A stretch of 64,000 nucleotides of DNA, taken from Streptomyces sp. NBC_01381 (GTDB lineage Bacteria; Actinomycetota; Actinomycetes; Streptomycetales; Streptomycetaceae). The notes beneath the pieces were generated by a model. It was given only the letters and a program-made list of their open reading frames with translations. It was not told the DNA's origin and searched no databases. The stretch covers positions 3,286,001 through 3,350,000 of the forward strand of contig NZ_JAPEPI010000002.1 of NCBI RefSeq assembly GCF_026340305.1. Reading direction: 5' to 3'. This document shows positions 7,867-17,380 of the stretch, one piece after another (within the stretch, counting starts at the first letter, position 1; every line of letters begins with the position of its first letter). The position numbers and the translations under genes were made by a program.

Positions 7867-10767
7867 CTAGCTGATCCGCAGCAACCACCCCCGCCCCGGC
7901 GCCACCGGCACCCCCTCGCCCGCCGCGAACCTCCGCTCGGGCTGGAAGCCCTCGACCGCGGGCGCGTACGCCGCCACCGGCTCACCGGCAGCCGACGTCA
8001 GCACGACGTCCACCGGCCCCGCCGCCCACGAGGCAACCGCCGCCACCGTCCCGCCAGGCCCCTCCCAGGTCGTGGCAAGCACGTCCTCCCGCCCCGTGTG
8101 GATGGACGGCGACGCCCACCACCCCGTCATCTCCGCCTCCGGCAGCCGAAGTTGATCGAAGGCCCGCCACAACCCCCGCACATCCACCATCGGCGCCCGC
8201 CCGGTCATCCCGAAGACCAGCCCCCGCCAGGGATTTCCCCCGCCCTCCAGCATCTCGCCCATCAGCCCGAACGGAATCCCGGAGATCTCCACGAGCCAGT
8301 AGGCGGGGTCCGCCCCGGCGCCGTCCTCATAGTCGAAGAGCTCGCCCAGCCACAGCCGGTCCACGTACGGAAGCAGCTCCGCGTACAGATTCGCACTGGA
8401 CGCGAACCCGTCCGCCTCGCGGAACTGATTGCAGGAGTGCAGATCGACGAGCGGGGGTGACGCCCCCGCCCCGCCCAGCGCCTTCCGCACCCGCTTCATC
8501 GTCGTCCGGTCGTACGCCACGTCGTCGAGGTAGAGCCCGTCGACGCCCACGACCCGTCGCAGCCGCTCGATCCCGCACACATAGGAGTTGTGCCACCGCG
8601 AGTCGCCCGACGTGACGACCGCGACATCTCCCACGTCGGGCGCCACCCAGCCGGGCACGTAGTCGCCGCCCAGATGCTCCCGCAGCCACGCGTGTCCACC
8701 CCCAGGACCCGGCGCGAAGATCTCGTCCCCGAGCCCGGCGAGCACCGGCAACTCCGGTGTGTGCCGCGTCAGTTCACGCACCGTGTCGTACACCTTGACC
8801 CGGACCCCGAGCCGATGCGCCTCCGCCACGTACGAACGCAGCGCGTCCGCGCCGAGCAGCGGGTCGTTGATGTAGGGGTTGGGCGGCGTCGCGTGGTGGA
8901 GGTTGGCGACGTTCGCGCCGTACTCGGCGATCTCCGCGGGCGACGCGTACGCGTGGAAGTAGCGCTCGGACAGCTGCCGGCCAGGCTCCAGCGGTTTGAA
9001 CGGGGTCAGGAGCAGACGGAACTCGAAGCACCGGCTCTCCCCGGCGCGCAGCGTCAGCGGACCGCTGAAGGCGGTCAGCCGCCGGACGCCTTGCTCCGTG
9101 CGCAGCCGCACCCCGCCCGCCCCGTCGTCGCCCGCCCAGGAACGCGGCGTGCGCAGGGGCTTCTCCCGGTAGTAGTTGGTGTTGAGCGGCCGCGCGTAGT
9201 GCTCGTCGCGCAGGCTCAGCTGGAGGCCCGCCGCCGGGTCGCCGAGCCAGAAGGCGTCCTGGTTGCGGGTGGGGGTGTCCCAGTTCCAGTCGTACGTCGT
9301 CGGGCACGCCCGGCCGGTCAGGCCGAGCCCCATCGCGTACCGCGCGACCTCCTCGCGGACCGGCACGTCGAGCGTCACGTCGAGCTCGGTGTCGGCGGTC
9401 GCCTCGACCGTGGCGCGTACGACGAGGAAGCCGTCCGCCTCCAACTCGCCCTGGACGGACAGGAGTACATCCTGTCCGGTCGCCCGCGTCGACCAGCGCG
9501 CCCGTGCCGGGCCCGGCCGCTCCAAGGTGAGCGGCTCCTGGTCGAGCGGCCGGCCCACGTCCAGCGTGATCGGCGCGGCGAGCAGCTCACGCGCCGGTCC
9601 GTCGGTGCGTGTGACGGCTGGGGTGAAGGTGGAGGCGATCCGGCGGGGGAGTCCGTCCGGGCCGAGTTCGACCGTGCGGCCGAGTATCGACAGCTGCCGC
9701 CCGTCGGCCTCGACGGGGGTGAACGGCGCCACCACCTCGTCGTCCTGCGCGTACGCCGAGTCCAGCCAGCCGAGCCGCGCGAGCCGCCACGGCTCCCCGG
9801 CACCGCCGTCGGCGACGACGTCCTCGGCGACGGTGAGCCGCAGCGGCAGGATGCGCTCCGGGGCGCCGGACGCGTGGACGGCGATTTCGCCCTCGTACAC
9901 GCCCGGTTCAGCCTCCTCGGGCACCTCCACGCCGAACCACAGCGCGCCCGCCCGCCCCGCGTCGAGACCGACGGGCCGCTCGAAGGCCCGGCCCCGCGCG
10001 TCGATGCCGCCCGTGCTGAGGCACCGCACGGCGAAGGGCAGCCCGCGGATCTCGGCGCGTACGTCCGTCAGGTCCCCGAGTGCGTACACGCCGACCTGCA
10101 GCGCGTGGAACTCGCCCCGGTCGGCCGTGGCCGTGTGCGGTGTGAACGGGGTGGCCCGTGCCCAGCGCGCGGGCAGCCGGTGGTAGCGGCCGAGCGGATG
10201 TGCCCTGTCCTCGCCGAAGAGGAGGAACTGCTCGGCGGCATGGGCCCGTTGGAGCCGATCGCGCTCGTCCGCCGTCGCCGCGAAGCCCAGCGGTGCGAAC
10301 GAGTCGACCGCGCTCGCCGCCTCGTATCCGAAGGCCTCGGCGCGCGGCAGCTTCTCCCACCCGGCGGCGTCGTGCAGGCCGCAGCGGTGGACCCAGCCGG
10401 GGTCGGCGGTCCTGGTCGGCCTGCGGTAGTCGGCCTGCGGGTAGTAGGGCTTGCCCGTGTGCGCGTACGGGAGATAGTGCACGGCGTAGGTGCCGGGGCC
10501 GTCCACCGGCTCGAAGGCGATGCGCCCCGCCTCGTCCGTCACCTCCAGGGCCACCGTGTTGCGCACGCGCTCTCCGGAGGGGCCCACGACGATCACGTCG
10601 ACGGACGCCGGGTCCGGATCCTGGCGCCGCCACGGAAGTTCGGCCGCGACGGCGGGCGCCGCGGTGTCGGAGGCGTCGGCGCGCACGAGCAGCCGGTGGT
10701 TGCCGTAGACGTCGCTGTCCCAGGAGCCGATCCCGCATGCCAGCTCCGGATGACCAGTCTCACCCAT
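7867..10767 (-). CDS. DUF6067 family glycoside-hydrolase-like protein
   Basis: The large 966-residue protein has no evident signal peptide. The start, ATG 10767, follows GGGGGAG at five bases. The N-terminal third looks like beta-sandwich domains. The C-terminal half has a TIM-barrel-like region with VDGLYLDDVAYDRTTMKRVRKAL, where paired Asp residues could be catalytic, then VDLHSCNQF and LWLGELFDYEDG. I assign it to DUF6067, a family related to GH123-type glycosidases and seen beside sugar transporters. It is divergent from a ROK regulator and an ABC sugar-type importer (10930-15791), so it probably acts on the oligosaccharide or glycan that the importer brings in. The substrate is unknown, and the family call is from motif memory. 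Confidence 0.72.
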   Translation of the reverse strand: MGETGHPELACGIGSWDSDVYGNHRLLVRADASDTAAPAVAAELPWRRQDPDPASVDVIVVGPSGERVRNTVALEVTDEAGRIAFEPVDGPGTYAVHYLPYAHTGKPYYPQADYRRPTRTADPGWVHRCGLHDAAGWEKLPRAEAFGYEAASAVDSFAPLGFAATADERDRLQRAHAAEQFLLFGEDRAHPLGRYHRLPARWARATPFTPHTATADRGEFHALQVGVYALGDLTDVRAEIRGLPFAVRCLSTGGIDARGRAFERPVGLDAGRAGALWFGVEVPEEAEPGVYEGEIAVHASGAPERILPLRLTVAEDVVADGGAGEPWRLARLGWLDSAYAQDDEVVAPFTPVEADGRQLSILGRTVELGPDGLPRRIASTFTPAVTRTDGPARELLAAPITLDVGRPLDQEPLTLERPGPARARWSTRATGQDVLLSVQGELEADGFLVVRATVEATADTELDVTLDVPVREEVARYAMGLGLTGRACPTTYDWNWDTPTRNQDAFWLGDPAAGLQLSLRDEHYARPLNTNYYREKPLRTPRSWAGDDGAGGVRLRTEQGVRRLTAFSGPLTLRAGESRCFEFRLLLTPFKPLEPGRQLSERYFHAYASPAEIAEYGANVANLHHATPPNPYINDPLLGADALRSYVAEAHRLGVRVKVYDTVRELTRHTPELPVLAGLGDEIFAPGPGGGHAWLREHLGGDYVPGWVAPDVGDVAVVTSGDSRWHNSYVCGIERLRRVVGVDGLYLDDVAYDRTTMKRVRKALGGAGASPPLVDLHSCNQFREADGFASSANLYAELLPYVDRLWLGELFDYEDGAGADPAYWLVEISGIPFGLMGEMLEGGGNPWRGLVFGMTGRAPMVDVRGLWRAFDQLRLPEAEMTGWWASPSIHTGREDVLATTWEGPGGTVAAVASWAAGPVDVVLTSAAGEPVAAYAPAVEGFQPERRFAAGEGVPVAPGRGWLLRIS

Positions 10768-10792
10768 CTGTGCTCCCCCAAGGGCGCTGTTT

Positions 10793-10798
10793 ATTAGG
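10793..10798. promoter_or_regulatory. CCTAAT motif in the DUF6067/ROK intergenic region (candidate ROK site)
   Basis: The 162-base divergent region contains an AT-rich patch (TTTATTAGGTAAGTTTC) that is unusual for this genome. On the minus strand it reads ACCTAATAAAC. A similar TCCTAATTAGC lies at 12125-12135 ahead of the permease genes. Two matching AT-rich motifs flanking a ROK gene are reasonable operator candidates, but no binding evidence exists. Confidence 0.35.
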
Positions 10799-10929
10799 TA
10801 AGTTTCTCAATCTCTCCGGGGTCACACTGGAGATCAACCGATCGCGATGTCAAGGGGGACGCCTTGAATCGGGGAGCCCAGGCGGGGGAGTCCATGAAGC
10901 AGTCGGGGGAATCCATGAAGGGGGAACCC

Positions 10930-12063
10930 ATGAGTGGAGACCCGTCGCTGCTGCGCCGCCTGAACGCGGCCGCCGCCCTGCGCGTGCTGCGTGAGCGCGA
11001 CGAGATCACCGTGCCCGAACTCGCCGCGCTGATCGGCGTCTCGCGGCCCACGGCGCAGGACCTCACGGCCCAGCTGCTTCGCGAGGGCCGCCTGGTGGAG
11101 CTGACGCCCGGCAGCGGCAGCGTGGGCAGGCCGGCCCGCAGGTTCCGCTTCCGTGCCGAGGCCGCCCATGTGCTCGGCGTCGACATCGGCGCGCACAAGA
11201 TCCTGGTGCACGCGGCCGATCTGCTCGGCCGCACCGTGGCCACCCAGCGCGTCGCCGTCACGCCCGAACTGCCGGGGCCCCGGCGCCTGGACGCCGTCCG
11301 TGAGGCGATCGCGGGCTGTCTGGCCCAGCCGGCGGCGGCAGGCGTGCGCCCGCTGGCCACCGGCGTCGGCACCAGCGGCATGGTGGACGCGCGGGGCCGG
11401 GTGGTGGAGAGCGACTCGCTGCCGGACTGGACGGGCCGCGACCTGACCCGCGAGCTCGCCGACGACACCCACGGCCCGGTCGTCGTGGGCAACGACATCC
11501 AGCTCGCGACCCTCGCCGAGTGCACCGGGGGAGTGTCCGTCGGCGCCCGTGACTGCGTGTACCTGTATGTCGGCAACCGCCTCGGCATCGGCCTGTGGCT
11601 GCGCGGCGAGCTGCACCGCGGACACCACGGCGCGGCGGGCGAGATGGTCGCAGAGGACGGCTGGGGGAACTGCTACCAGCGGCTTCTCGACTGGTTCGCG
11701 GGCCACGAGGGCGCGGACCGGCCCACCCGCGAGAACGCGGCACGGGCGGTGGTGACCGCCGCGGCGGCCGGTGACGGCGGCGCCCGCTACACGCTGCGCG
11801 CGTTCGCCGAGGCGCTCGCCGACAGCCTGGCCCGCCATGTCGCCGTACTCGACCCGCAGTCCGTGGTGCTCGGCGGCGGCATCTCCCGCGCGGGCGCCCT
11901 GCTCAGCGAGCCGTTCGCGGAACGGCTCGCCGGGCTCAGCCCCTATGCGCCGACGGTGCAAACTTCCGTACTCGGCGAGGAATCGACCGCAATCGGGGCA
12001 GCCCGTCTCGCACTGGAACACATCGATCACGCCGCGCGGAAAAGTCCAACTCTCCAGGACTGA
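10930..12063 (+). CDS. ROK family transcriptional regulator
   Basis: From ATG 10930 (MSGDPSLLRRLN) the 377-residue protein has an N-terminal winged helix (RDEITVPELAALIGVSRPTAQDLTAQLLREGRLVE). A ROK sugar-kinase-like domain follows: VLGVDIGAHKILVHAADLLG, VGTSGMVDARG, VVGNDIQLATLAEC, VGNRLGIGLWL and VVLGGGIS. The usual zinc-binding CxCGxxGC loop is not apparent; the region reads AEDGWGNCYQRL. ROK repressors of this type control sugar-uptake genes on both sides. Three near-identical GGGGGARTCCATGA-like units at 10886-10932 each offer a start, so in-frame ATGs at 10894 and 10915 are possible alternatives. Confidence 0.87.
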   Translation: MSGDPSLLRRLNAAAALRVLRERDEITVPELAALIGVSRPTAQDLTAQLLREGRLVELTPGSGSVGRPARRFRFRAEAAHVLGVDIGAHKILVHAADLLGRTVATQRVAVTPELPGPRRLDAVREAIAGCLAQPAAAGVRPLATGVGTSGMVDARGRVVESDSLPDWTGRDLTRELADDTHGPVVVGNDIQLATLAECTGGVSVGARDCVYLYVGNRLGIGLWLRGELHRGHHGAAGEMVAEDGWGNCYQRLLDWFAGHEGADRPTRENAARAVVTAAAAGDGGARYTLRAFAEALADSLARHVAVLDPQSVVLGGGISRAGALLSEPFAERLAGLSPYAPTVQTSVLGEESTAIGAARLALEHIDHAARKSPTLQD

Positions 12064-12184
12064 CAGGTGGTTGACGGACGGGAGCCGCGCTTCGATGATG
12101 TGGCTCTCATTCGGCAAGTTGGCTTCCTAATTAGCCGGATGCCGACTTCCCTATTCCGTCGTGCCGTCAGGCCAGGGAGTACGT

Positions 12185-13183
12185 GTGACATCCCAAGGAA
12201 CGCTGCGCAGGCCCAAGGCCGCGTCGCCACCACCCGCGTCAGCCGCGACATCAAAGGGCCCGCAGCGCCACCGCCGCGTCCCGCTCCGCGTCCGATTGCG
12301 GAACAACTGGGTGATGCTCGCCCTGATGGCCCCGGGCCTGCTCTTCTTCCTGGTCTTCTTCTACGTGCCGATGCTCGGCAACATCGTCGCCTTCCAGGAC
12401 TACCAGCCCTTCATCGGCTTCAAGGAAAGCCCGCTGGTCGGCCTCGCCAACTTCCAGGAGCTCTTTGCCGACCCCGCGTTCTGGGAGGCCGTGCGCAACA
12501 CCCTGGCCTTCGCCGCGCTCCAGCTGATCTTCTTCTTCCCGGCCCCGCTGGCCCTCGCCCTGCTGATCAACAGCCTGGTCAGCCCGCGCATCAAGAAGTT
12601 CGTGCAGAGCGTCGTCTATCTGCCGCACTTCATCTCCTGGGTGCTCGTCGTCGCGCTCTTCCAGCAAGTACTCGGCGGCGCGGGCCTGTTGAGCAACTAC
12701 CTGCGCGACCACGGCATGTCGGCCCTGGAGGTGATGACCGACCCCGGCACCTTCCCCCTCCTGATCACCGGGCAGGTGATCTGGAAGGACATCGGCTGGG
12801 GCATGATCATTTACCTGGCGGCGCTCGCGAGCGTCGACCAGTCCCTGTACGAGTCGGCGGCCGTCGACGGCGCCGGACGCTGGCGCCGCATGTGGCACGT
12901 GACCCTGCCCGCGGTGCGCGGCGTCACGATCATGCTGCTCGTGCTCCGCCTCGGCGACGTACTGTCCGTCGGCTTCGAGCAGTTCCTGCTCCAGCGCGAC
13001 GCGGTCGGCGCACGCGCGGCGGAAGTCCTCGACACGTACATCTACTACCACGGCGTCGTCTACGGCGACTGGGGCGTCGGCGCCGCCGCCGGCCTGGTCA
13101 AGGGCGTCGTCGGAGCCCTGATGATCTACGGCGCCAACAAGGTCGCCCACGCCTTCGGAGAGCACGGGGTGTACAGCAAATGA
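12185..13183 (+). CDS. ABC transporter permease, LplB type
   Basis: The GTG start at 12185 has CAGGGAG five bases upstream. About six membrane helices begin at NNWVMLALMAPGLLFFLVFFYVP. The EAA loop that contacts the ATPase reads ESAAVDGAGRWRRMWHVTLP. This is one half of the membrane channel of an importer of the CUT1 (LplB/YteP) class, which take up oligosaccharides or polysaccharide fragments. Its stop overlaps the next permease start in ATGA, so the two are coupled. No ATPase gene is nearby; Streptomyces importers of this class usually share the MsiK ATPase encoded elsewhere. Confidence 0.9.
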   Translation: MTSQGTLRRPKAASPPPASAATSKGPQRHRRVPLRVRLRNNWVMLALMAPGLLFFLVFFYVPMLGNIVAFQDYQPFIGFKESPLVGLANFQELFADPAFWEAVRNTLAFAALQLIFFFPAPLALALLINSLVSPRIKKFVQSVVYLPHFISWVLVVALFQQVLGGAGLLSNYLRDHGMSALEVMTDPGTFPLLITGQVIWKDIGWGMIIYLAALASVDQSLYESAAVDGAGRWRRMWHVTLPAVRGVTIMLLVLRLGDVLSVGFEQFLLQRDAVGARAAEVLDTYIYYHGVVYGDWGVGAAAGLVKGVVGALMIYGANKVAHAFGEHGVYSK

Positions 13184-14103
13184 GCAGCTTCGGATCCCCC
13201 CTGCGCACCCGCGCCGCCCGCGAGGAGCGGCCCGCCTGGGAAGAACCGCCGACGAAGATCGGCTCGACCGCCAAGGCCGTCGTCATCACCGTCATCTGCG
13301 CCGTGATGATCCTGCCGTTCGTCACGGTCCTCTCCACCAGCCTGGCCTCCCGCAAGGAGATAACCGAGGCGGGCGGCTTCGTCCTCTTCCCCACGGAGCC
13401 GACCCTCGACGCGTACCGCACGATCCTCTCCGGAGGCATCGTCTCGCGCGCCGTCGTCGTCAGCGTCCTGATCACCCTGGTCGGCACGGCACTCTCGCTC
13501 CTGACGACGATCGCCCTCGCCTACGCCCTCAGCAAGCGCGGCGTCCCCGGCAGCAAGCCGATCCTCCTGATGGTCCTGTTCACGCTGCTCTTCGTGCCCG
13601 GCATGGTCCCGATGTACGTGGTGGTCAAGGAGCTCGGACTCCTGGACTCCTACTGGTCGTTGATCCTCCCCGTCATGATCAACGCCTTCAATCTGGTCGT
13701 CCTGCGGGCGTTCTTCATGAACATCCCCGAGGAGCTCTACCAGGCGGCGCGGATCGACGGCGCCGGCGACTGGCGGATCCTGACCCGTATCGTGCTCCCG
13801 CTCTCCAAGGGCGTCGTCGCCGTCGTCGGCCTCTTCTACGCGGTGACGTACTGGAACGCCTTCTTCAACGCGATGCTCTACCTCAACGACTCGGGCAAGT
13901 GGCCCATCCAACTGGTCCTGCGCACCTACGTGGTGCAGGGCAAGTCCATAACGGGCGACCAGTTGGGCGTCACGAACATGCCTCCCCAGCAATCGATCTC
14001 CATGGCGGTCGTCATGATCGCGCTCATCCCGATCCTGCTGCTCTTCCCGTTCCTGCAGAAGTACTTCACCAAGGGCGTGCTCACCGGCGCCATCAAGGGC
14101 TGA
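13180..14103 (+). CDS. ABC transporter permease, YtcP/LplC type
   Basis: The 307-residue second permease half has an N-terminal cytoplasmic segment, then about six membrane helices starting at AKAVVITVICAVMILPFVTVL. The EAA loop is QAARIDGAGDWRILTRIVLP. The protein ends GVLTGAIKG, the ending usual for this family. The ATGA overlap with the upstream permease implies translational coupling and equal amounts of both. With the binding protein 47 bases downstream it makes an importer lacking only an ATPase. Confidence 0.92.
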   Translation: MSSFGSPLRTRAAREERPAWEEPPTKIGSTAKAVVITVICAVMILPFVTVLSTSLASRKEITEAGGFVLFPTEPTLDAYRTILSGGIVSRAVVVSVLITLVGTALSLLTTIALAYALSKRGVPGSKPILLMVLFTLLFVPGMVPMYVVVKELGLLDSYWSLILPVMINAFNLVVLRAFFMNIPEELYQAARIDGAGDWRILTRIVLPLSKGVVAVVGLFYAVTYWNAFFNAMLYLNDSGKWPIQLVLRTYVVQGKSITGDQLGVTNMPPQQSISMAVVMIALIPILLLFPFLQKYFTKGVLTGAIKG

Positions 14104-14150
14104 ACCTCCCCGCCCCCTTCCAGACCCTGACACCCTTCGCGGAGATTCCC

Positions 14151-15791
14151 ATGACCGGCATGTCCCGACGCACCTTCCTCAGCCTCTCCACCGCCGTCGC
14201 CGCGGGAGCGGCCGCCACCTCGCTGACGGGCTGCGGCTCGTCGACGAAGAAGACGGGCGAGGCGGCATCGTCGAAGGTGAAGCTGCCTTCGTACGTTCCC
14301 TTCGCCGGGATCAGTCCCGACCTGGCGCCGAACGCGAAGGGGCTCTCGGCGGGGTTCCTCTCGTACCCCAAGGACCTGGTGCAGAGCGTCGCCAAGACCC
14401 CGGGCGACGGCTCGAAGATCACGATGCTCACGGAGATCTGGACGCAGCCGCCGACCCCCAAGGACTCCAACGCGTACTGGAAGAAGCTGGACAAGGAACT
14501 CGGCGTCGACCTGACCGCGATCCTGGGCACCGACCCCGGCTACGAGGAGAAGTTCTCCGCGGTCGTCGCGGGCGGCGACCTGCCCGACCTGCTGTGGATT
14601 CCGCCCAACCAGGGCATCCAGCACATCGCCGAGCTGCTTGAAGCCAAGTGCGCCGACATCACCGAGTACGTCTCGGGCGACGCGGTGAAGAGATATCCGA
14701 ACCTCGCCGCGATGACGCCCGCGCACTGGAAGACGGCCGTCGTGAACGGCAAGATCTGGGGCGCGCCCGTCCCGTACCCCGCGTTCGGCCAGGTCTTCGG
14801 CGGCAATCCCAAGGTCTGGGCGAAGGCGGACGGCATCCAGGCGAGCAGCCCCGAGGAGTTCCTCGCCAAGTGCAAGGAGGTCACCGGCGACAAGGTCTGG
14901 GCCCTCGAGCCGATCTACGTCAACACCGCCAGCGTGATGAGCCAGTGCTTCGGCGCCCCCAACAAGTGGCGGCAGAACAAGGACGGTTCGCTCACCTGGT
15001 TCCAGGACACCGACGAGTACCTGGAAGCCCTCAACTTCGTCCTGAAGCTGAAGAAGGCCGGGGTCTTCTACCCGGGCAACCCCAAGATGGCCGACGCGTA
15101 CACCAAGATGGCGCAGGGCTCGATCGGCGCCTGCGTTTTCGCGAACCCCTTCAACGCCCGCAAGGAAATCCGCGTCCAGGACCCGGAGCTTGCCGCCGAG
15201 ATCCTGATCCCCTTCGCCGCGGGCGGCCGGAAACCCAACCACCACTACCACCTGGGCACCATCGGCTACACCGCCGTCAAGAAGGGCGACGAGAAGCGGG
15301 TGCGCATGCTGCTCGACGTCCTGAACTACCTGGCGGCGCCGTTCGGCAGCAAGGAGCGCGAGTTCCTCGAATACGGCACCGAGGGCGAGGACTTCACGTA
15401 CGACAAGAACGGCTTCCCCACCCGCACCAAGCAGGGCAAGCAGCAGGTCGAGGGCCTCTTCAGCGGACTGCAGACGTCGACGACCTCGCCCTTCGCGATC
15501 ATCGCGTCGAGCTTCCCCGGCGACGAGCGCGCCCAGGACGTCAAGGACGTGTACGCCGCCGAGAAGAAGCTCCTTGCGACCGCCATCCAGAACCCGGTGG
15601 TCGGCCACTACTCCGACGCGTACACCCAGCACTACGGCCGCATGCAGACCGAGGCGGGGGACCTCGTCAACGACATCGTCAGCGGCCGCAAGAAGCTGAG
15701 CGAGTGGAAGCCGTTCTGGGCGGAGTGGAAGAACAAGGGCCTGGACCAGATGGCAAAGGAGTTCGCCCTCTCGATCGAGAAGAGCGCCTGA
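14151..15791 (+). CDS. Extracellular solute-binding lipoprotein of the ABC importer
   Basis: The ATG follows GGAG at 14141. The N-terminus MTGMSRRTFLSLS has a twin-arginine motif and the lipobox SLTGC (Cys about residue 27), so it is a folded-export lipoprotein. The mature part, about 520 residues, is typical of large LipO/YtcQ-type binding proteins that partner LplB/YtcP permeases and recognise oligosaccharides or sugar acids. It is rich in Trp and Tyr, as sugar-binding clefts are. Position in the operon identifies it as the substrate receptor. It ends four bases before the stop of the convergent permease gene. Confidence 0.9.
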   Translation: MTGMSRRTFLSLSTAVAAGAAATSLTGCGSSTKKTGEAASSKVKLPSYVPFAGISPDLAPNAKGLSAGFLSYPKDLVQSVAKTPGDGSKITMLTEIWTQPPTPKDSNAYWKKLDKELGVDLTAILGTDPGYEEKFSAVVAGGDLPDLLWIPPNQGIQHIAELLEAKCADITEYVSGDAVKRYPNLAAMTPAHWKTAVVNGKIWGAPVPYPAFGQVFGGNPKVWAKADGIQASSPEEFLAKCKEVTGDKVWALEPIYVNTASVMSQCFGAPNKWRQNKDGSLTWFQDTDEYLEALNFVLKLKKAGVFYPGNPKMADAYTKMAQGSIGACVFANPFNARKEIRVQDPELAAEILIPFAAGGRKPNHHYHLGTIGYTAVKKGDEKRVRMLLDVLNYLAAPFGSKEREFLEYGTEGEDFTYDKNGFPTRTKQGKQQVEGLFSGLQTSTTSPFAIIASSFPGDERAQDVKDVYAAEKKLLATAIQNPVVGHYSDAYTQHYGRMQTEAGDLVNDIVSGRKKLSEWKPFWAEWKNKGLDQMAKEFALSIEKSA

Positions 15792-15795
15792 TCCG

Positions 15796-17229
15796 CTAGC
15801 GCGTCTTGTCGCGTACGTCGGCCTTGGCGAGCTCCGACTTCCGGTACGAGTACCCGAAGTAGACGACGAGGCCGACGGCGAACCACACGGCGAACCGCAC
15901 CCAGGTCTGCCACTGCAGGAACGTGATCAGCCAGATGGAGAAGACGACCCCGATCGCAGGCACCACCGGCATTCCGGGGCAGCGGAACGTCCGCGGCAGA
16001 TCGGGCTGCCGGTAGCGCAGCACGATCACCGCGATGCACACCACGACGAACGCGAGCAGGATGCCGATGTTCGTCAGCTCGGCCGCCTCGCCGATCGGCA
16101 GGAACCCGGCGATGGCGGCCGACGCGAACCCGACGATCCAGGTCACGCGCGTCGGCACATGGCGGGTCTTGTGCGTCTTGGCGAACCACTTCGGCAGCAG
16201 CCCGTCGCGCGACATGCTGAACCACACGCGGGTCACGCCGAGCATGAACGTGAACATCACGGTGAGGATGCCGATGATCGCGCCGACCGCGATGACATCG
16301 GCGAGACCGCCGAGCCCCACGGACTTGAAGGCGGTGGAGAACCCGCTCTCCGGGTCGATGTCCGTATAGCTCTGCATGCCCGTGAGGACCAGGCACGCAA
16401 GGACGTACAACACCATCGAGACGGCGAGGGAGTAGAGGATCGCCTTCGGCATGTGGCGCTGGGCGTCCTTGGACTCCTCGGCGGCGGTGCTCATCGCGTC
16501 GTACCCGAAGACCGCGAAGAAGACAGTCGCCGCACCGGTGAACGCCCCGCTGACCCCGAAGGGGAAGAACGGGCTGTAGTTGTCGGTGTTGATGTGGAAG
16601 AACCCGACCGCGATCACCACGATCACGACGATGACCTTCAGGATCACGACGACCATCTCGAACCGCGCCGCGTTCTTGATGCCAAGGGTCAGCAGATACG
16701 CGATGAGCAGGCAGAGCACCGCAGCGAACAGGTCGACCTGGTGCCCGTCGCCCGTCCCCGGCGCGCCCAGCATCCAGGTGGGGAGCTCGGCGCCCATGTC
16801 GTTGAGCAGGAAGGTGAAGTAGCCGGAGATGCCGATCGCGACCACCGCCACGATCGCCGTGTACTCCAGGAGCAGGTCCCAGCCGATGAACCAGCCCGCG
16901 AGTTCGCCGAGCACCACATAGCCGTACGTGTACGCCGATCCGGCCTTCGGGATGAGGCCCGCGAACTCGGCGTACGAGAAGGCCGCGGCCGCGCTCGCGA
17001 CACCGGCGATGAGGAAGGAGATCAGGACGGCGGGTCCGGCCGTGCCGTTGGCCACCGTCCCGGCGAGGGTGAAGATCCCCGCGCCGATGATGCCGCCGAT
17101 GCCGATCGCCGTGAGCTGCCACAGACCGAGCGACCGGGAGAGGCCGCCGGCCGCTCCCGACTCGGTCTCTTCGATGTGTTCGATGGGCTTGCGGCGCAGT
17201 ACGCCCTGCCCCATACGGAGTCCCGCCAT
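15796..17229 (-). CDS. APC superfamily amino acid permease
   Basis: The 477-residue protein from ATG 17229 follows GGTGGAG. It has a cytoplasmic N-terminus, then IGIGGIIGAGIFTLAG, the substrate-binding helix-1 signature of APC cationic/neutral amino acid transporters. About 12 membrane helices follow, with FFAVFGYDAMSTAAEESKDAQRHMPKAI as the conserved helix-6/loop region. It resembles the YfnA/CAT type. Upstream sequence to 17337 is open but Cys-rich and lacks a ribosome site. It is transcribed alone, convergent with the binding-protein gene. Substrate cannot be told from sequence. Confidence 0.9.
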   Translation of the reverse strand: MAGLRMGQGVLRRKPIEHIEETESGAAGGLSRSLGLWQLTAIGIGGIIGAGIFTLAGTVANGTAGPAVLISFLIAGVASAAAAFSYAEFAGLIPKAGSAYTYGYVVLGELAGWFIGWDLLLEYTAIVAVVAIGISGYFTFLLNDMGAELPTWMLGAPGTGDGHQVDLFAAVLCLLIAYLLTLGIKNAARFEMVVVILKVIVVIVVIAVGFFHINTDNYSPFFPFGVSGAFTGAATVFFAVFGYDAMSTAAEESKDAQRHMPKAILYSLAVSMVLYVLACLVLTGMQSYTDIDPESGFSTAFKSVGLGGLADVIAVGAIIGILTVMFTFMLGVTRVWFSMSRDGLLPKWFAKTHKTRHVPTRVTWIVGFASAAIAGFLPIGEAAELTNIGILLAFVVVCIAVIVLRYRQPDLPRTFRCPGMPVVPAIGVVFSIWLITFLQWQTWVRFAVWFAVGLVVYFGYSYRKSELAKADVRDKTR

Positions 17230-17380
17230 GAGCTCCACCTCTTCGCAGACGGCCATGAGCTGACGGCGGATCATGATGGCGCAGGCGGGCTCGCGGCGAC
17301 AGACACCACACCCCTCACATATGTGAGGGTTCAGCACTCTGGCGGGTGACGGCTACGACACGACGGCTATGACACGACGG

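Noticed and set aside
8590..10797. A 735-codon plus-strand frame opposite the DUF6067 gene
   Set aside because: Composition is Arg/Gly/Val/Pro-biased with no domain, and the opposite strand has coherent protein motifs and a ribosome site.
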